A DNA stretch of 64,000 nt. Origin: Pedobacter mendelii (lineage in GTDB: Bacteria > Bacteroidota > Bacteroidia > Sphingobacteriales > Sphingobacteriaceae). The notes beneath the pieces are model-generated. The model was given only the letters and a program-made list of their open reading frames with translations, was not told where the DNA came from and searched no databases. Shown piece after piece: positions 29,363 through 37,238 of this stretch; positions within the stretch are counted from its first letter, which is position 1; the number at the start of each line of letters is the position of its first letter. The stretch lies in the NCBI RefSeq assembly GCF_014635725.1, contig NZ_BMDJ01000005.1, forward strand, positions 305,232 to 369,231, written 5' to 3'. The translations under genes and the position numbers were made by a program.

Positions 29363-30793
29363 TTACCAAAGTCCGATGACTTTCCACCATAAGCCGCCTA
29401 CCAGAAACCAAATGAGCAAGAAAAGTACGCTCATAAAGAAGCCTTGTTTCCACCAGTCCTTTAAATCGACATAGGTGCTTCCAAAAAATATCGGCGCCGG
29501 ACCGTGTCCGTAATGCGTTAAAGACCCCATCAATGAAGCGCAGGCACCCAGGAAAATGGCAAGCATTGTTCCGGGAACACCAACTGCAATACCAACAGCC
29601 AAAAAGACAGAGTACATCGCCGCTACCTGCGCTGTTGCACTTGCAAACATGTAATGGCAATAAGAATAAACGAGTATAATTACCGGAAAAGCCAATTGCC
29701 AGCTTAAATGCGCCATTTGACCACCTATCAGATGACCAAACCAACCGATAAAACCTAATGAATTTAGGAATGACCCCATCATCACCAATGATGAAAACCA
29801 AACAATTGTATCCCATGCACCTTTTTCTGATTTAACATCTTCCCAGGTCAATACGCCGCATAAAAGGAGGATACAAAGGCCGATTAGTGCACCTGTAGTT
29901 GCATCAATAGAAAATAGGTTGCCAAAAATCCAAAGCACGAGCAGAATGAAAAATGTTGCAACCATAAGCCATTCCTTAACAGTCATTGGACCCATTTCCT
30001 TTAATTGTTTAGCTGCAATGGCGGGTGCTTCCTTAGTCTCCTTTAGTTCAGGCGGAAATACCTTATAAAGAAATATCGGAACAAGCAAGAAGCAAACTAA
30101 ACCCGGAACGAGTGCAGCAATCGCCCAGCTTCCCCATGTTATGGTTACACCTAAATCTCTGGCAAATTTTTGCGCCATAGGATTACTAGCTGTTGCGGTA
30201 AGAAACATAACCGATGTAATCATATTCGCATTGTAGCTACTTAGCGTTAAAAAGGCACCAATTTTTCTATGCGTTTCTGCCTTTTCAGGGACAGATCCCA
30301 TGTTCACAGCAATGGACTTCATGATGGGAAAGATTACTCCTCCTGCTCTTGCGGTATTACTTGGAATTGCAGGAGCTAATATTAGATCTGCAGTGTTAAG
30401 TCCATAAGCTAAGCCCAAAGGACTTTTACCAAAAATTTTGATGAAACTATAGGCAATCCTTGTTCCAAGGCCGGTTTTGATAAACCCTCTTGCAATAAAA
30501 AAGGCTAATCCGATAAGCCAAATGGTTGAGTTACCAAAACCACTTAATGCATTTAGTATTGATTTGGTAGGATCTCCTGGTGCTAAAACTTGCGTAGTGG
30601 CACAAAGAGTGATACCAATGATTGCCATGGTACCCATAGTTGCAGCTTTGGAAATAATACCGACAATCGTTGCCACAAAAATAGCAAGCAAATGCCAGGC
30701 GTTGGGCTTTACCCCATCGGGTACAGGAATAAACCAGATGGCCACACCAACCACAAGGGTGATGATAAGCGATTTAAAATTGATCTCTTTCAT
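29363..30793 (-). CDS. DASS-family (CitT/SLC13) dicarboxylate transporter
   Basis: This 476-residue transporter with about 12 hydrophobic segments carries DASS/CitT features: an N-terminal GVKPNAWHLLAIFVATIVG, IWLIGLAFFIARGFIKTGLG (residues about 92-111), LAPAIPSNTARAGGVIFPIMKSI (about residues 136-158) and a C-terminal SLMGSLTHYGHGPAPIFFGS (about residues 414-433). The serine-asparagine-threonine (SNT) motif is the carboxylate-binding signature. It probably exchanges C4-dicarboxylates such as malate, fumarate and succinate. It lies between the porin and fumarate reductase genes. Confidence 0.88.
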   Translation of the reverse strand: MKEINFKSLIITLVVGVAIWFIPVPDGVKPNAWHLLAIFVATIVGIISKAATMGTMAIIGITLCATTQVLAPGDPTKSILNALSGFGNSTIWLIGLAFFIARGFIKTGLGTRIAYSFIKIFGKSPLGLAYGLNTADLILAPAIPSNTARAGGVIFPIMKSIAVNMGSVPEKAETHRKIGAFLTLSSYNANMITSVMFLTATASNPMAQKFARDLGVTITWGSWAIAALVPGLVCFLLVPIFLYKVFPPELKETKEAPAIAAKQLKEMGPMTVKEWLMVATFFILLVLWIFGNLFSIDATTGALIGLCILLLCGVLTWEDVKSEKGAWDTIVWFSSLVMMGSFLNSLGFIGWFGHLIGGQMAHLSWQLAFPVIILVYSYCHYMFASATAQVAAMYSVFLAVGIAVGVPGTMLAIFLGACASLMGSLTHYGHGPAPIFFGSTYVDLKDWWKQGFFMSVLFLLIWFLVGGLWWKVIGLW

Positions 30794-30802
30794 AATATTG
30801 TT

Positions 30803-31951
30803 TTAAAAGCGTATTTGTAACTGGACATATCCTAAGCTATGGTCGTAAGTCGTGCTTAAGGGTACCTGATTTTTAAATCTGTCTATCGCTACTCCAACCT
30901 GAACGGCGGCATAAAAATCATCGGCAAAAATTAGAGAAATATTGGGAATAAGGGTCTGGCGGGGATTACTAGCCAGTTTGTAGTTTTCATCAAAATATTC
31001 ATACCTGCAGGAGAACTCTACCGCCCTAAGCCTTCGGCTTTCGTGATTATAGCGAAGTGTTGGGAAAAAATAAAACCCCTGCATTTGGTATAAGCTTATA
31101 TCCGGACGGATGATCTGTTTATCAGCGTTATAGGCTAAAAAATTTGCACCTGTTTTATATTCAGCCATTAAAAGCAGGTCGAATTTTTTTGATAATGGAA
31201 CCTTAGCCGTTGCATCAGCGCCATAAGCCTTTCCTATACTACTAGATGCCATACTGCCTGAACCAGCATTGATGCCAATGGTAAAATCCTTTAAAAAATC
31301 AGCTTCCAGCCTTCCATAAAGATTTTTGGTATTGTTGTCATCTGAAGACTGGTTCTTGTTATTTCCGTTATAAGCACCTGCAAAATAGCGTACTTTGCCT
31401 CCCGGAATAACATTACCCAGCACAGAAATTCCGGTTTGAAAACTCTGCCATCCGTTTTTCCCAAAGGCATAGTACTGGTTGGAAAAATCAAGGGTACGGA
31501 TAATGTCGACTGCCATCGCATCCTCTATCCCGAAAAATGGACGAAACTGCCCTGCCTGAATATGAAAATATTCATTGAGGGAATATTTAATGTAGGCGTT
31601 TTCAAGTACTTTGTTGGTCGGATCGCTGTTAAACTCAGCCAGGTTCGCCAGGATGTTCGCTGAAAAATGATCATTGATATCCCCTTTCACCATCACCCTA
31701 GCCCGTTTTACCAGAAAAGTATTTGATATTGCTTTTGAGCTTCCTGGATCGAAGTTCTTACCATTGATGTCAGCATTCTCATTCAGAGCAATTACATACC
31801 TGGTCTGCAGCACTCCTGCAAATGCTAGCTTTCTCTTGTAAGCAGAATAGTTTTTAAGGGTATCGCTCAGTCTTGTCCGGTCCTTTTGTTGCGCCTTGGC
31901 TACAAATAGGCTAGCCATAAAGATTATAATAAGTATGTAAAAGTGTTTCAC
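30803..31951 (-). CDS. Outer-membrane porin, OprP/phosphate-selective porin-like
   Basis: The 382-residue protein has signal peptide MKHFYILIIIFMASLFVAKAQQ and an antiparallel beta-barrel pattern with alternating aromatic residues, ending in a terminal Phe (GYVQLQIRF) as expected for BAM-dependent barrels. Segments such as FLVKRARVMVKGDINDHFSANILANLA and YIKYSLNEYFHIQAGQFRPFFGIE match the O/P porin group. In this operon it likely lets dicarboxylates cross the outer membrane toward the DASS transporter encoded 9 bp downstream. Confidence 0.85.
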   Translation of the reverse strand: MKHFYILIIIFMASLFVAKAQQKDRTRLSDTLKNYSAYKRKLAFAGVLQTRYVIALNENADINGKNFDPGSSKAISNTFLVKRARVMVKGDINDHFSANILANLAEFNSDPTNKVLENAYIKYSLNEYFHIQAGQFRPFFGIEDAMAVDIIRTLDFSNQYYAFGKNGWQSFQTGISVLGNVIPGGKVRYFAGAYNGNNKNQSSDDNNTKNLYGRLEADFLKDFTIGINAGSGSMASSSIGKAYGADATAKVPLSKKFDLLLMAEYKTGANFLAYNADKQIIRPDISLYQMQGFYFFPTLRYNHESRRLRAVEFSCRYEYFDENYKLASNPRQTLIPNISLIFADDFYAAVQVGVAIDRFKNQVPLSTTYDHSLGYVQLQIRF

Positions 31952-31993
31952 GATTTGGGTATTTTGTTTTAATAATTCTTTAAATAAAAACTA

Positions 31994-33427
31994 CTATTTG
32001 ATAGTTCCAATCATATCTTCAGGACGAACCCATTCACTAAATTGTTCATCGGTAACCAGTCCAAGACCTATTGCAGATTCCCTTAATGATTTGTTATCTT
32101 TCAATGCAGCTTTTGCAATCTTTGCAGAATTATCATAACCAATGTGGGGATTCAGTGCGGTTACAAGCATAAGTGAAGATTCCAAGTGTTTTTTGATACC
32201 ATCATAATTAGGCTCAATACCTAATGCGCAATGTTCGTTGAATGAACAGCATGCATCGCCAATCAACCTAGCGGATTGAAGAAAATTAGCAGCCATTACT
32301 GGCTTAAATACATTAAGCTGAAACTGCCCGTTAGAACCAGCAACGGTAATGGCAACATCATTACCCATAACCTGAGCGGCAACCATTGTTACTGCTTCAT
32401 TCTGGGTAGGATTGACTTTTCCGGGCATGATGGAAGAACCTGGTTCATTCTCTGGCAAGTGAAGCTCACCTATGCTACATCTCGGCCCAGAGGCCAGCAT
32501 GCGGATATTATTTGCAATATGCATTAGCGAAACTGCTATCTGTTTTAATGCACCGTGACTTTCCACTAGGGCATCATGAGCAGATAGCGCCTCAAATTTA
32601 TTGTCAGCTGTCCGAAAAGGTAACCCGGTAAAATCCGCAATGTATTTTGCAACGGCAAGGTCATAGCCTTCTGGCGTATTCATTCCAGTACCAACAGCTG
32701 TTCCGCCGAGAGCCAGTTCAGAAAGGTGATCCAAAGTGTGTCGCAAAGCTTTTAATCCATGGTCCAGTTGTGAAACATAACCGGATATTTCCTGTCCAAG
32801 TGTTAAGGGCGTTGCATCCATTAAATGGGTGCGGCCAATCTTAACCACGTTTTTAAAGGTTTCTGATTTTACCCTTAAAGTATCCCTGAGTTTTTCAATT
32901 CCGGGAATCGTTACATCAATTAATATCTTGTAGGCCGCTATATGCATCGCTGTTGGAAAAGTATCGTTTGAAGACTGCGATTTGTTTACATCATCATTTG
33001 GGTGAACATACAGTTTACCCTCACCCATCTCATTACCCTGCAGCACATGGATACGGTTGGAGATCACTTCGTTTGCATTCATGTTCGACTGCGTTCCTGA
33101 TCCAGTTTGCCAGATTACGAGCGGGAATTCAGCGAAAAGTTTTCCCTCTATAATTTCATCACATACCTTTGCAATCAGATCTCTTTTATCTGCAGTTAGA
33201 ACATTCAGATCTTTATTTGCGAAAGCGGCTGCCTTCTTCAGGAAGCCGAAAGCCTCAATAATCTCTTCGGGCATTGATGCCTTTGGGCCGATCTTAAAGT
33301 TGTTTCTTGAGCGTTCAGTCTGTGCTCCCCAGTAGCTATTAATAGGCACTTGGACATCACCCATGCTATCGTGTTCGGTTCTTGATTCGGAAAGGTCTGT
33401 ATGATTTATTTCTTTTAAAATAGACAT
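31994..33427 (-). CDS. fumC: Class II fumarate hydratase FumC
   Basis: This fumarase has about 477 residues: signature [17 protein letters not shown] (residues about 331-347), [19 protein letters not shown] substrate loop ([15 protein letters not shown], about residues 108-122) and [17 protein letters not shown] place the start at 33427 ([28 protein letters not shown]); 21 upstream codons are unlike the family. It converts malate to fumarate, feeding fumarate reductase. It is the first gene of an eight-gene operon whose promoter carries an FNR-like box at 33482-33493. Confidence 0.94.
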   Translation of the reverse strand: MSILKEINHTDLSESRTEHDSMGDVQVPINSYWGAQTERSRNNFKIGPKASMPEEIIEAFGFLKKAAAFANKDLNVLTADKRDLIAKVCDEIIEGKLFAEFPLVIWQTGSGTQSNMNANEVISNRIHVLQGNEMGEGKLYVHPNDDVNKSQSSNDTFPTAMHIAAYKILIDVTIPGIEKLRDTLRVKSETFKNVVKIGRTHLMDATPLTLGQEISGYVSQLDHGLKALRHTLDHLSELALGGTAVGTGMNTPEGYDLAVAKYIADFTGLPFRTADNKFEALSAHDALVESHGALKQIAVSLMHIANNIRMLASGPRCSIGELHLPENEPGSSIMPGKVNPTQNEAVTMVAAQVMGNDVAITVAGSNGQFQLNVFKPVMAANFLQSARLIGDACCSFNEHCALGIEPNYDGIKKHLESSLMLVTALNPHIGYDNSAKIAKAALKDNKSLRESAIGLGLVTDEQFSEWVRPEDMIGTIK

Positions 33428-33450
33428 ATTGCTTTGTTTAGGATATGCCG

Positions 33451-33493
33451 TAAAGGTGCAGAAGGTTAGGTAACTGAGCCATGACCGCAATCA
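33451..33493 (-). promoter_or_regulatory. fumC operon promoter with FNR/FixK-like box
   Basis: Read on the minus strand, TGATtgcgGTCA (plus 33482-33493), 27 nt, then TTTACGG (plus 33448-33454). The same TTTACGG at the same distance occurs at the promoters at 36961 and 53439. The box is 55 bp before the fumC ATG. Confidence 0.7.
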
Positions 33494-33503
33494 AGTCGAA
33501 AGG

Positions 33504-33547
33504 TGACGTAAATCAGTAGAAATCATATACAAATACGCCTACCTTGT
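33504..33547 (+). promoter_or_regulatory. Tautomerase promoter with FNR/FixK-like box
   Basis: TGACgtaaATCA at 33504-33515 is followed by TACCTTGT at 33540-33547, a -7-like sequence shifted by one base relative to the other promoters. It lies 79 bp before the tautomerase ATG, back to back with the fumC box. Confidence 0.5.
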
Positions 33548-33594
33548 AAATCAGATAAACCAATTCAGGTGTATCAATATTAAACAATAAAATC

Positions 33595-33990
33595 ATGCCT
33601 TATCTTCAACTCGAAGTCATCAGGAACTACCCGTATGCTACTAAAAAATTATTGGCCAAAAGAATCGGGGAAACCTATTCAAGGATTATGAAATCAGATC
33701 AAAACCGTATTACAGTAAGCATCCGTGAACTGGGAGAAGGCTCTATCTGGCGCTGTGGTGATGGGGAGCCAATGCCAGCAGCAATTATGATGTGTGATAT
33801 CCGAAAAGGTAGAGATGCAAATATCAGAACTGAGCTTTGCAAGGCACTTATTGATATGTGCAATGAAGTACTTGGGCTAGAGAACCGCCAGCTCAACATT
33901 GAATTTACTCAGCATGATGGAAATGAAATGTATCATCAGCGCCTTGGAAACTTTAGCGCGGAATGGACTGCTGAAGAGGGTTCTATATAG
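33595..33990 (+). CDS. Tautomerase-superfamily protein
   Basis: The 131-residue protein begins MPYLQLEV, leaving Pro as the N-terminal residue, the catalytic base of 4-oxalocrotonate tautomerase and MIF-like enzymes. The length and the pattern of two beta-alpha-beta units (one around residues 1-65, one around 60-125) fit the fused cis-CaaD/MIF-like group. The substrate is unknown. It is divergent from fumC and convergent with the L,D-transpeptidase gene, with its own FNR-like box, so it appears to be a one-gene member of the low-oxygen set. Confidence 0.75.
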   Translation: MPYLQLEVIRNYPYATKKLLAKRIGETYSRIMKSDQNRITVSIRELGEGSIWRCGDGEPMPAAIMMCDIRKGRDANIRTELCKALIDMCNEVLGLENRQLNIEFTQHDGNEMYHQRLGNFSAEWTAEEGSI

Positions 33991-33994
33991 GGGT

Positions 33995-35509
33995 TCATTT
34001 AAAAACTTCTCGCCTTGAGTTGATTTTCTTATCAGATGCTAATAATCTTTCATAACCGTACATCGCCATCTCTAGCGCTCTATCCTGCGTGTAAATATCG
34101 GGATAAATAATTAAGCGGCTATCAATCATTTCACAAGTTAAATAGGTTATCTTGATGGAAAGAGATTTGTTAAACTTAAAATCAATGGTCTTATCATTTA
34201 CAATGGCAGCATGCATTAAAGCTATTTTTGCTGATGATCCATCCTGTGTAAATATCAGTCCGGCAAGCTTTTCTGCCTTTTCAATCTGGATACAGCCAGT
34301 ACTTACAGCTCTATTGGAGAGGAGCATCCATTTTGGTCGAGGCGTATCATGAAGATAGATATTAGAATTATTAGCAAAATGGAAGGCGATTTTACCCATA
34401 GCATTACCGCAAGCCAAAGATTGTTTGGCAATATAAAGTTGGGGCTGCGCTTTTATCTGTAGGAGTTTCCTGCCTGTTATATCTATCATCTTACCCCTTA
34501 TATCGTAAATGGCATAATGGTTGTCAGCCAGATAACTCGCATCATTTATGGCATTAGGTAAAAGCTCACCAATGAATATTTTAGCCGGCATTTTGATATC
34601 CGGAATGGAGGTTAAACTTGTAAGCCGACTTTCTATAAGTGGCGTTGGTGAAGAGGGTTGCCCGACGATAACTTTGAAAACATACACAGAATCATTTAAT
34701 TTCAGTTTTGCAGAATAGGCAGGGATATTGATGAGCAGACCAGGATTTTGACTGGCTGAAAGCCAACGCAATCGCTCCATGTTAATGGTCATTTTGCGTA
34801 CACTTTTTTCAGGAAATTCATAACTGTCCTCCAGATACTGTCCACGAACCAAATGCAGATATTTCTGAAGGTCAGTGTATTCTTTTGATGAAGGCTGAAC
34901 TCTGGCAATTTCATTATAAAAATCGTTACTTTCCATCAACTTTGATAAAGCAAGCACAGCGTTGAAATCGCCATATTCCCCTTCATCTATTTTTACTGGG
35001 GTTAACTCGGCATTGAATTTCCCATAATGGAGGTGATTCATGAAGGTAATCATTGCATCTGTCAACAGTACATCAAATATAGCACGCTGTGCTCCACCAA
35101 GCATGTCGGGTTGCTCGGAAAGCACATGAACCTGCTGATAAACAAGTTCGCTGCTATGAAAATCATCGCGATTTAGCCCAAATTGAGCAACGCAGTCTAA
35201 TATCATCATAGCTGGAGCAACCTGCCTGCTATGATTTCCTTTCTCCACCCAGGGCAATTTATAGCCTTTATCTCTGTAAAAGCGTTCTACAGATTTTGGA
35301 TAATTTAAAATGCTTTTACAGGCTAAAAGCTGTGCTTTTGTTTGTTCAGAAATAAAGCTATTGAGTTTCTCTCCCTCCTTGTTAAAAGTAATTGTGGGAT
35401 TCTGTGCCATCAAATTAAAAGAAATGTGCAATAGCAGGCAGATCATCCAAATGATGAAGGTTGTTTTATGGCTTATTAAATAGTGAATAGACCTCAATAT
35501 AGTTTTCAT
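33995..35509 (-). CDS. L,D-transpeptidase (YkuD) with altered active-site motif
   Basis: The protein has about 504 residues. The start at 35509 gives MKTILRSIHYL with a hydrophobic export helix at residues about 18-35; 25 upstream codons are unlikely. An N-terminal scaffold region (residues about 50-230) resembles YcbB/LdtD. The YkuD domain contains HDTPRPKWMLLSNRAVSTGCIQ: the catalytic Cys is kept, but where relatives have S-[HS]-G-C-[IV]-R this has STGCIQ, so the Arg is lost. It could form 3-3 crosslinks with reduced or changed activity. It is third in the usp-hypothetical-ldt run controlled by the box at 36992. Confidence 0.8.
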   Translation of the reverse strand: MKTILRSIHYLISHKTTFIIWMICLLLHISFNLMAQNPTITFNKEGEKLNSFISEQTKAQLLACKSILNYPKSVERFYRDKGYKLPWVEKGNHSRQVAPAMMILDCVAQFGLNRDDFHSSELVYQQVHVLSEQPDMLGGAQRAIFDVLLTDAMITFMNHLHYGKFNAELTPVKIDEGEYGDFNAVLALSKLMESNDFYNEIARVQPSSKEYTDLQKYLHLVRGQYLEDSYEFPEKSVRKMTINMERLRWLSASQNPGLLINIPAYSAKLKLNDSVYVFKVIVGQPSSPTPLIESRLTSLTSIPDIKMPAKIFIGELLPNAINDASYLADNHYAIYDIRGKMIDITGRKLLQIKAQPQLYIAKQSLACGNAMGKIAFHFANNSNIYLHDTPRPKWMLLSNRAVSTGCIQIEKAEKLAGLIFTQDGSSAKIALMHAAIVNDKTIDFKFNKSLSIKITYLTCEMIDSRLIIYPDIYTQDRALEMAMYGYERLLASDKKINSRREVFK

Positions 35510-35662
35510 ATTTAGTTTATTTAAGTGTGCTCGATTAATATTTATTTGTTCTACTTTGCCTAGTGAACTGGATTGCTCCAACATTTATTTTCTTACATAT
35601 TTGTGAACTGACCTTAATGCATTAAAATAAAAAAGACTAAATTGAACTTGTTTTTTAACATC

Positions 35663-36079
35663 CTATATGGTATCCTGTTGTGCTTTTATAACTTGTTGAA
35701 TCAAAAAGAAAAGCTCTTTCTTTAGGTCTCTGTACGTTTTATTTAGATGTGTCATCGCCTTTTCCATCTGCTCATGTGTGTCTGCCAGAAATTCTCCACG
35801 GGCAAAAACCAGATCCTCGGTCTGCCCCTCGAGGTTTTTTAAATGTTCTATCAGGTGAATATCGGTGCTATACTTATCCTTTTCGAGCTGCAGGAGTTTT
35901 TTGCCAATACTTTTTAAACCCTCAACATATTTAGGGCCGGAAAGACGGATAAAATAATCATCCAAAAGGTGATGCAGAAAAACGGTTTCGATTTTAAAAA
36001 AATCTACATCGGATGCCCAGTGCCGTGCTATGGCGTGATATTGACGATACTCTGCGGAGGTGCTGTTTATGCCATTCAT
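35663..36079 (-). CDS. Hypothetical helical protein in stress operon
   Basis: I do not recognise a family. The protein has 138 residues, no signal peptide or membrane helix, and a strongly helical, charged composition with long amphipathic stretches (YVEGLKSIGKKLLQLEKDKY, residues about 51-70; HEQMEKAMTHLNKTYRDLKKELFF, about residues 102-125) suggesting a helical bundle or coiled coil. It lies 25 bp downstream of a universal-stress-protein gene and 153 bp upstream of the L,D-transpeptidase gene. A cytoplasmic stress role is possible from context only. Confidence 0.6.
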   Translation of the reverse strand: MNGINSTSAEYRQYHAIARHWASDVDFFKIETVFLHHLLDDYFIRLSGPKYVEGLKSIGKKLLQLEKDKYSTDIHLIEHLKNLEGQTEDLVFARGEFLADTHEQMEKAMTHLNKTYRDLKKELFFLIQQVIKAQQDTI

Positions 36080-36104
36080 ATTTAGAATATTTTAGTTGAA
36101 AGTA

Positions 36105-36929
36105 TTAAGATGGAAAGATTAGCAATGGCACAGGCTTATAGAGTGCACATTTGTCTTTGAAATATTGTTTGGTTAGGGTATTGAAATGAAAATGCTGGTT
36201 AACCATAACCAACAGATCGGCCTGTGTACCACTTACCATAATTTCCAGGGTGTTCAGTTCATCGTTTTTGTCCAGCATATTCAAGAACAGTTTTGTGTAT
36301 CCTACGTTCAGGCTCACTTCCTGGTTAAAAATGTTCTCCGCCTCTTTCATTTCAATTTCAGGAAGCCCGCTTGCGGAGTTGTGTGCAATTACCAAGTTAG
36401 CTTTCCAGCATCCTGCAAGTCCAGCCAGACACCTAACGGTTTCGATTCCGCAGAAACGCAGATCGGTCAGATAGACCAGTCGGGTAAATTCGTTTTCTGA
36501 CCATGAAGATGGAACGAGCAGTAAGGGAATCTGAAGCTGATTTAGCAAATTATTGATGGCTAAATTCACATTAAGCAGTGCCTGGGGAAGAAACTCATCC
36601 ATTCCCTTAACGACCATATAAATATCATTTCTTAAGGGAAGAAGAGAAAGTCCTTGCATATCAACCTCAACCTCCTGAATCAGGGGACTGAAGCCGGGAT
36701 GCAGTTTTTTTCTCCTGAGCAGCTTTTTCATCAAAGGGGTATGGATTGGTTCTGCAATGGTTTCGTCATGAGAACTTCCTGCCCATTCGTAATCACGCGA
36801 ATCATGCTTTGGCTCCGGATTGCTGGCAAGAATGATATTTGCACTCAAGCGCTGGGCGAGTATAAGCGCAAATACCGCTGCATGTTCTGCTTCAGGAGTA
36901 TTATCGTTAATGATAAGTATCGTTTTCAT
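36105..36929 (-). CDS. Divergent tandem universal stress protein
   Basis: This 274-residue protein begins MKTILIINDNTPEAEHAAVFALILAQRLSANIIL, the first strand-helix-strand of a Usp fold; a second weak Usp unit starts near residue 149 (TRLVYLTDLRFCGIETVRCLAGLAG). The ATP-binding pattern G-x2-G-x9-G seen in the other two Usp proteins of this island is absent in both halves, so it probably does not bind ATP. It is the first gene of the usp-hypothetical-ldt run, with an FNR-like box 63 bp upstream of the ATG. Confidence 0.75.
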   Translation of the reverse strand: MKTILIINDNTPEAEHAAVFALILAQRLSANIILASNPEPKHDSRDYEWAGSSHDETIAEPIHTPLMKKLLRRKKLHPGFSPLIQEVEVDMQGLSLLPLRNDIYMVVKGMDEFLPQALLNVNLAINNLLNQLQIPLLLVPSSWSENEFTRLVYLTDLRFCGIETVRCLAGLAGCWKANLVIAHNSASGLPEIEMKEAENIFNQEVSLNVGYTKLFLNMLDKNDELNTLEIMVSGTQADLLVMVNQHFHFNTLTKQYFKDKCALYKPVPLLIFPS

Positions 36930-36960
36930 TTGGAATATTGTTTAGCTAATCTGCTAACCG

Positions 36961-37003
36961 TAAAAGTCGGTATAGCTTTAAACAACCTAAATGACGGCAA
37001 TCA
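36961..37003 (-). promoter_or_regulatory. usp promoter with FNR/FixK-like box
   Basis: On the minus strand TGATtgccGTCA (plus 36992-37003) is followed by 27 nt and TTTACGG (plus 36958-36964). The rest of the 309-bp gap to 37238 shows no gene or clear terminator. Confidence 0.7.
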
Positions 37004-37238
37004 TGTTATATATTGTTTATCATCACCAACCAAAAAATCAATTATTTGCCCCCTAATCTTTTCAGAAACTTCAAACCCGCAACTGGCATTTTAAAGAGCA
37101 GAAAGTTTACCCTCTTTTCTTAATTTTTGCATAATAAAACTTTTGGCATAGGGTTTAAATCCATTACGATATCAAGATTAATCAGACATTTCCTCCACAA
37201 AGCTAATCTACCATTGATCTTGATAAGGGTTGAGTAAA

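Noticed and set aside
29325..29816. A 163-codon frame overlapping the DASS transporter
   Set aside because: It lies almost wholly within the transporter gene in another frame, and its Cys/Trp-rich translation looks like antiframe noise.
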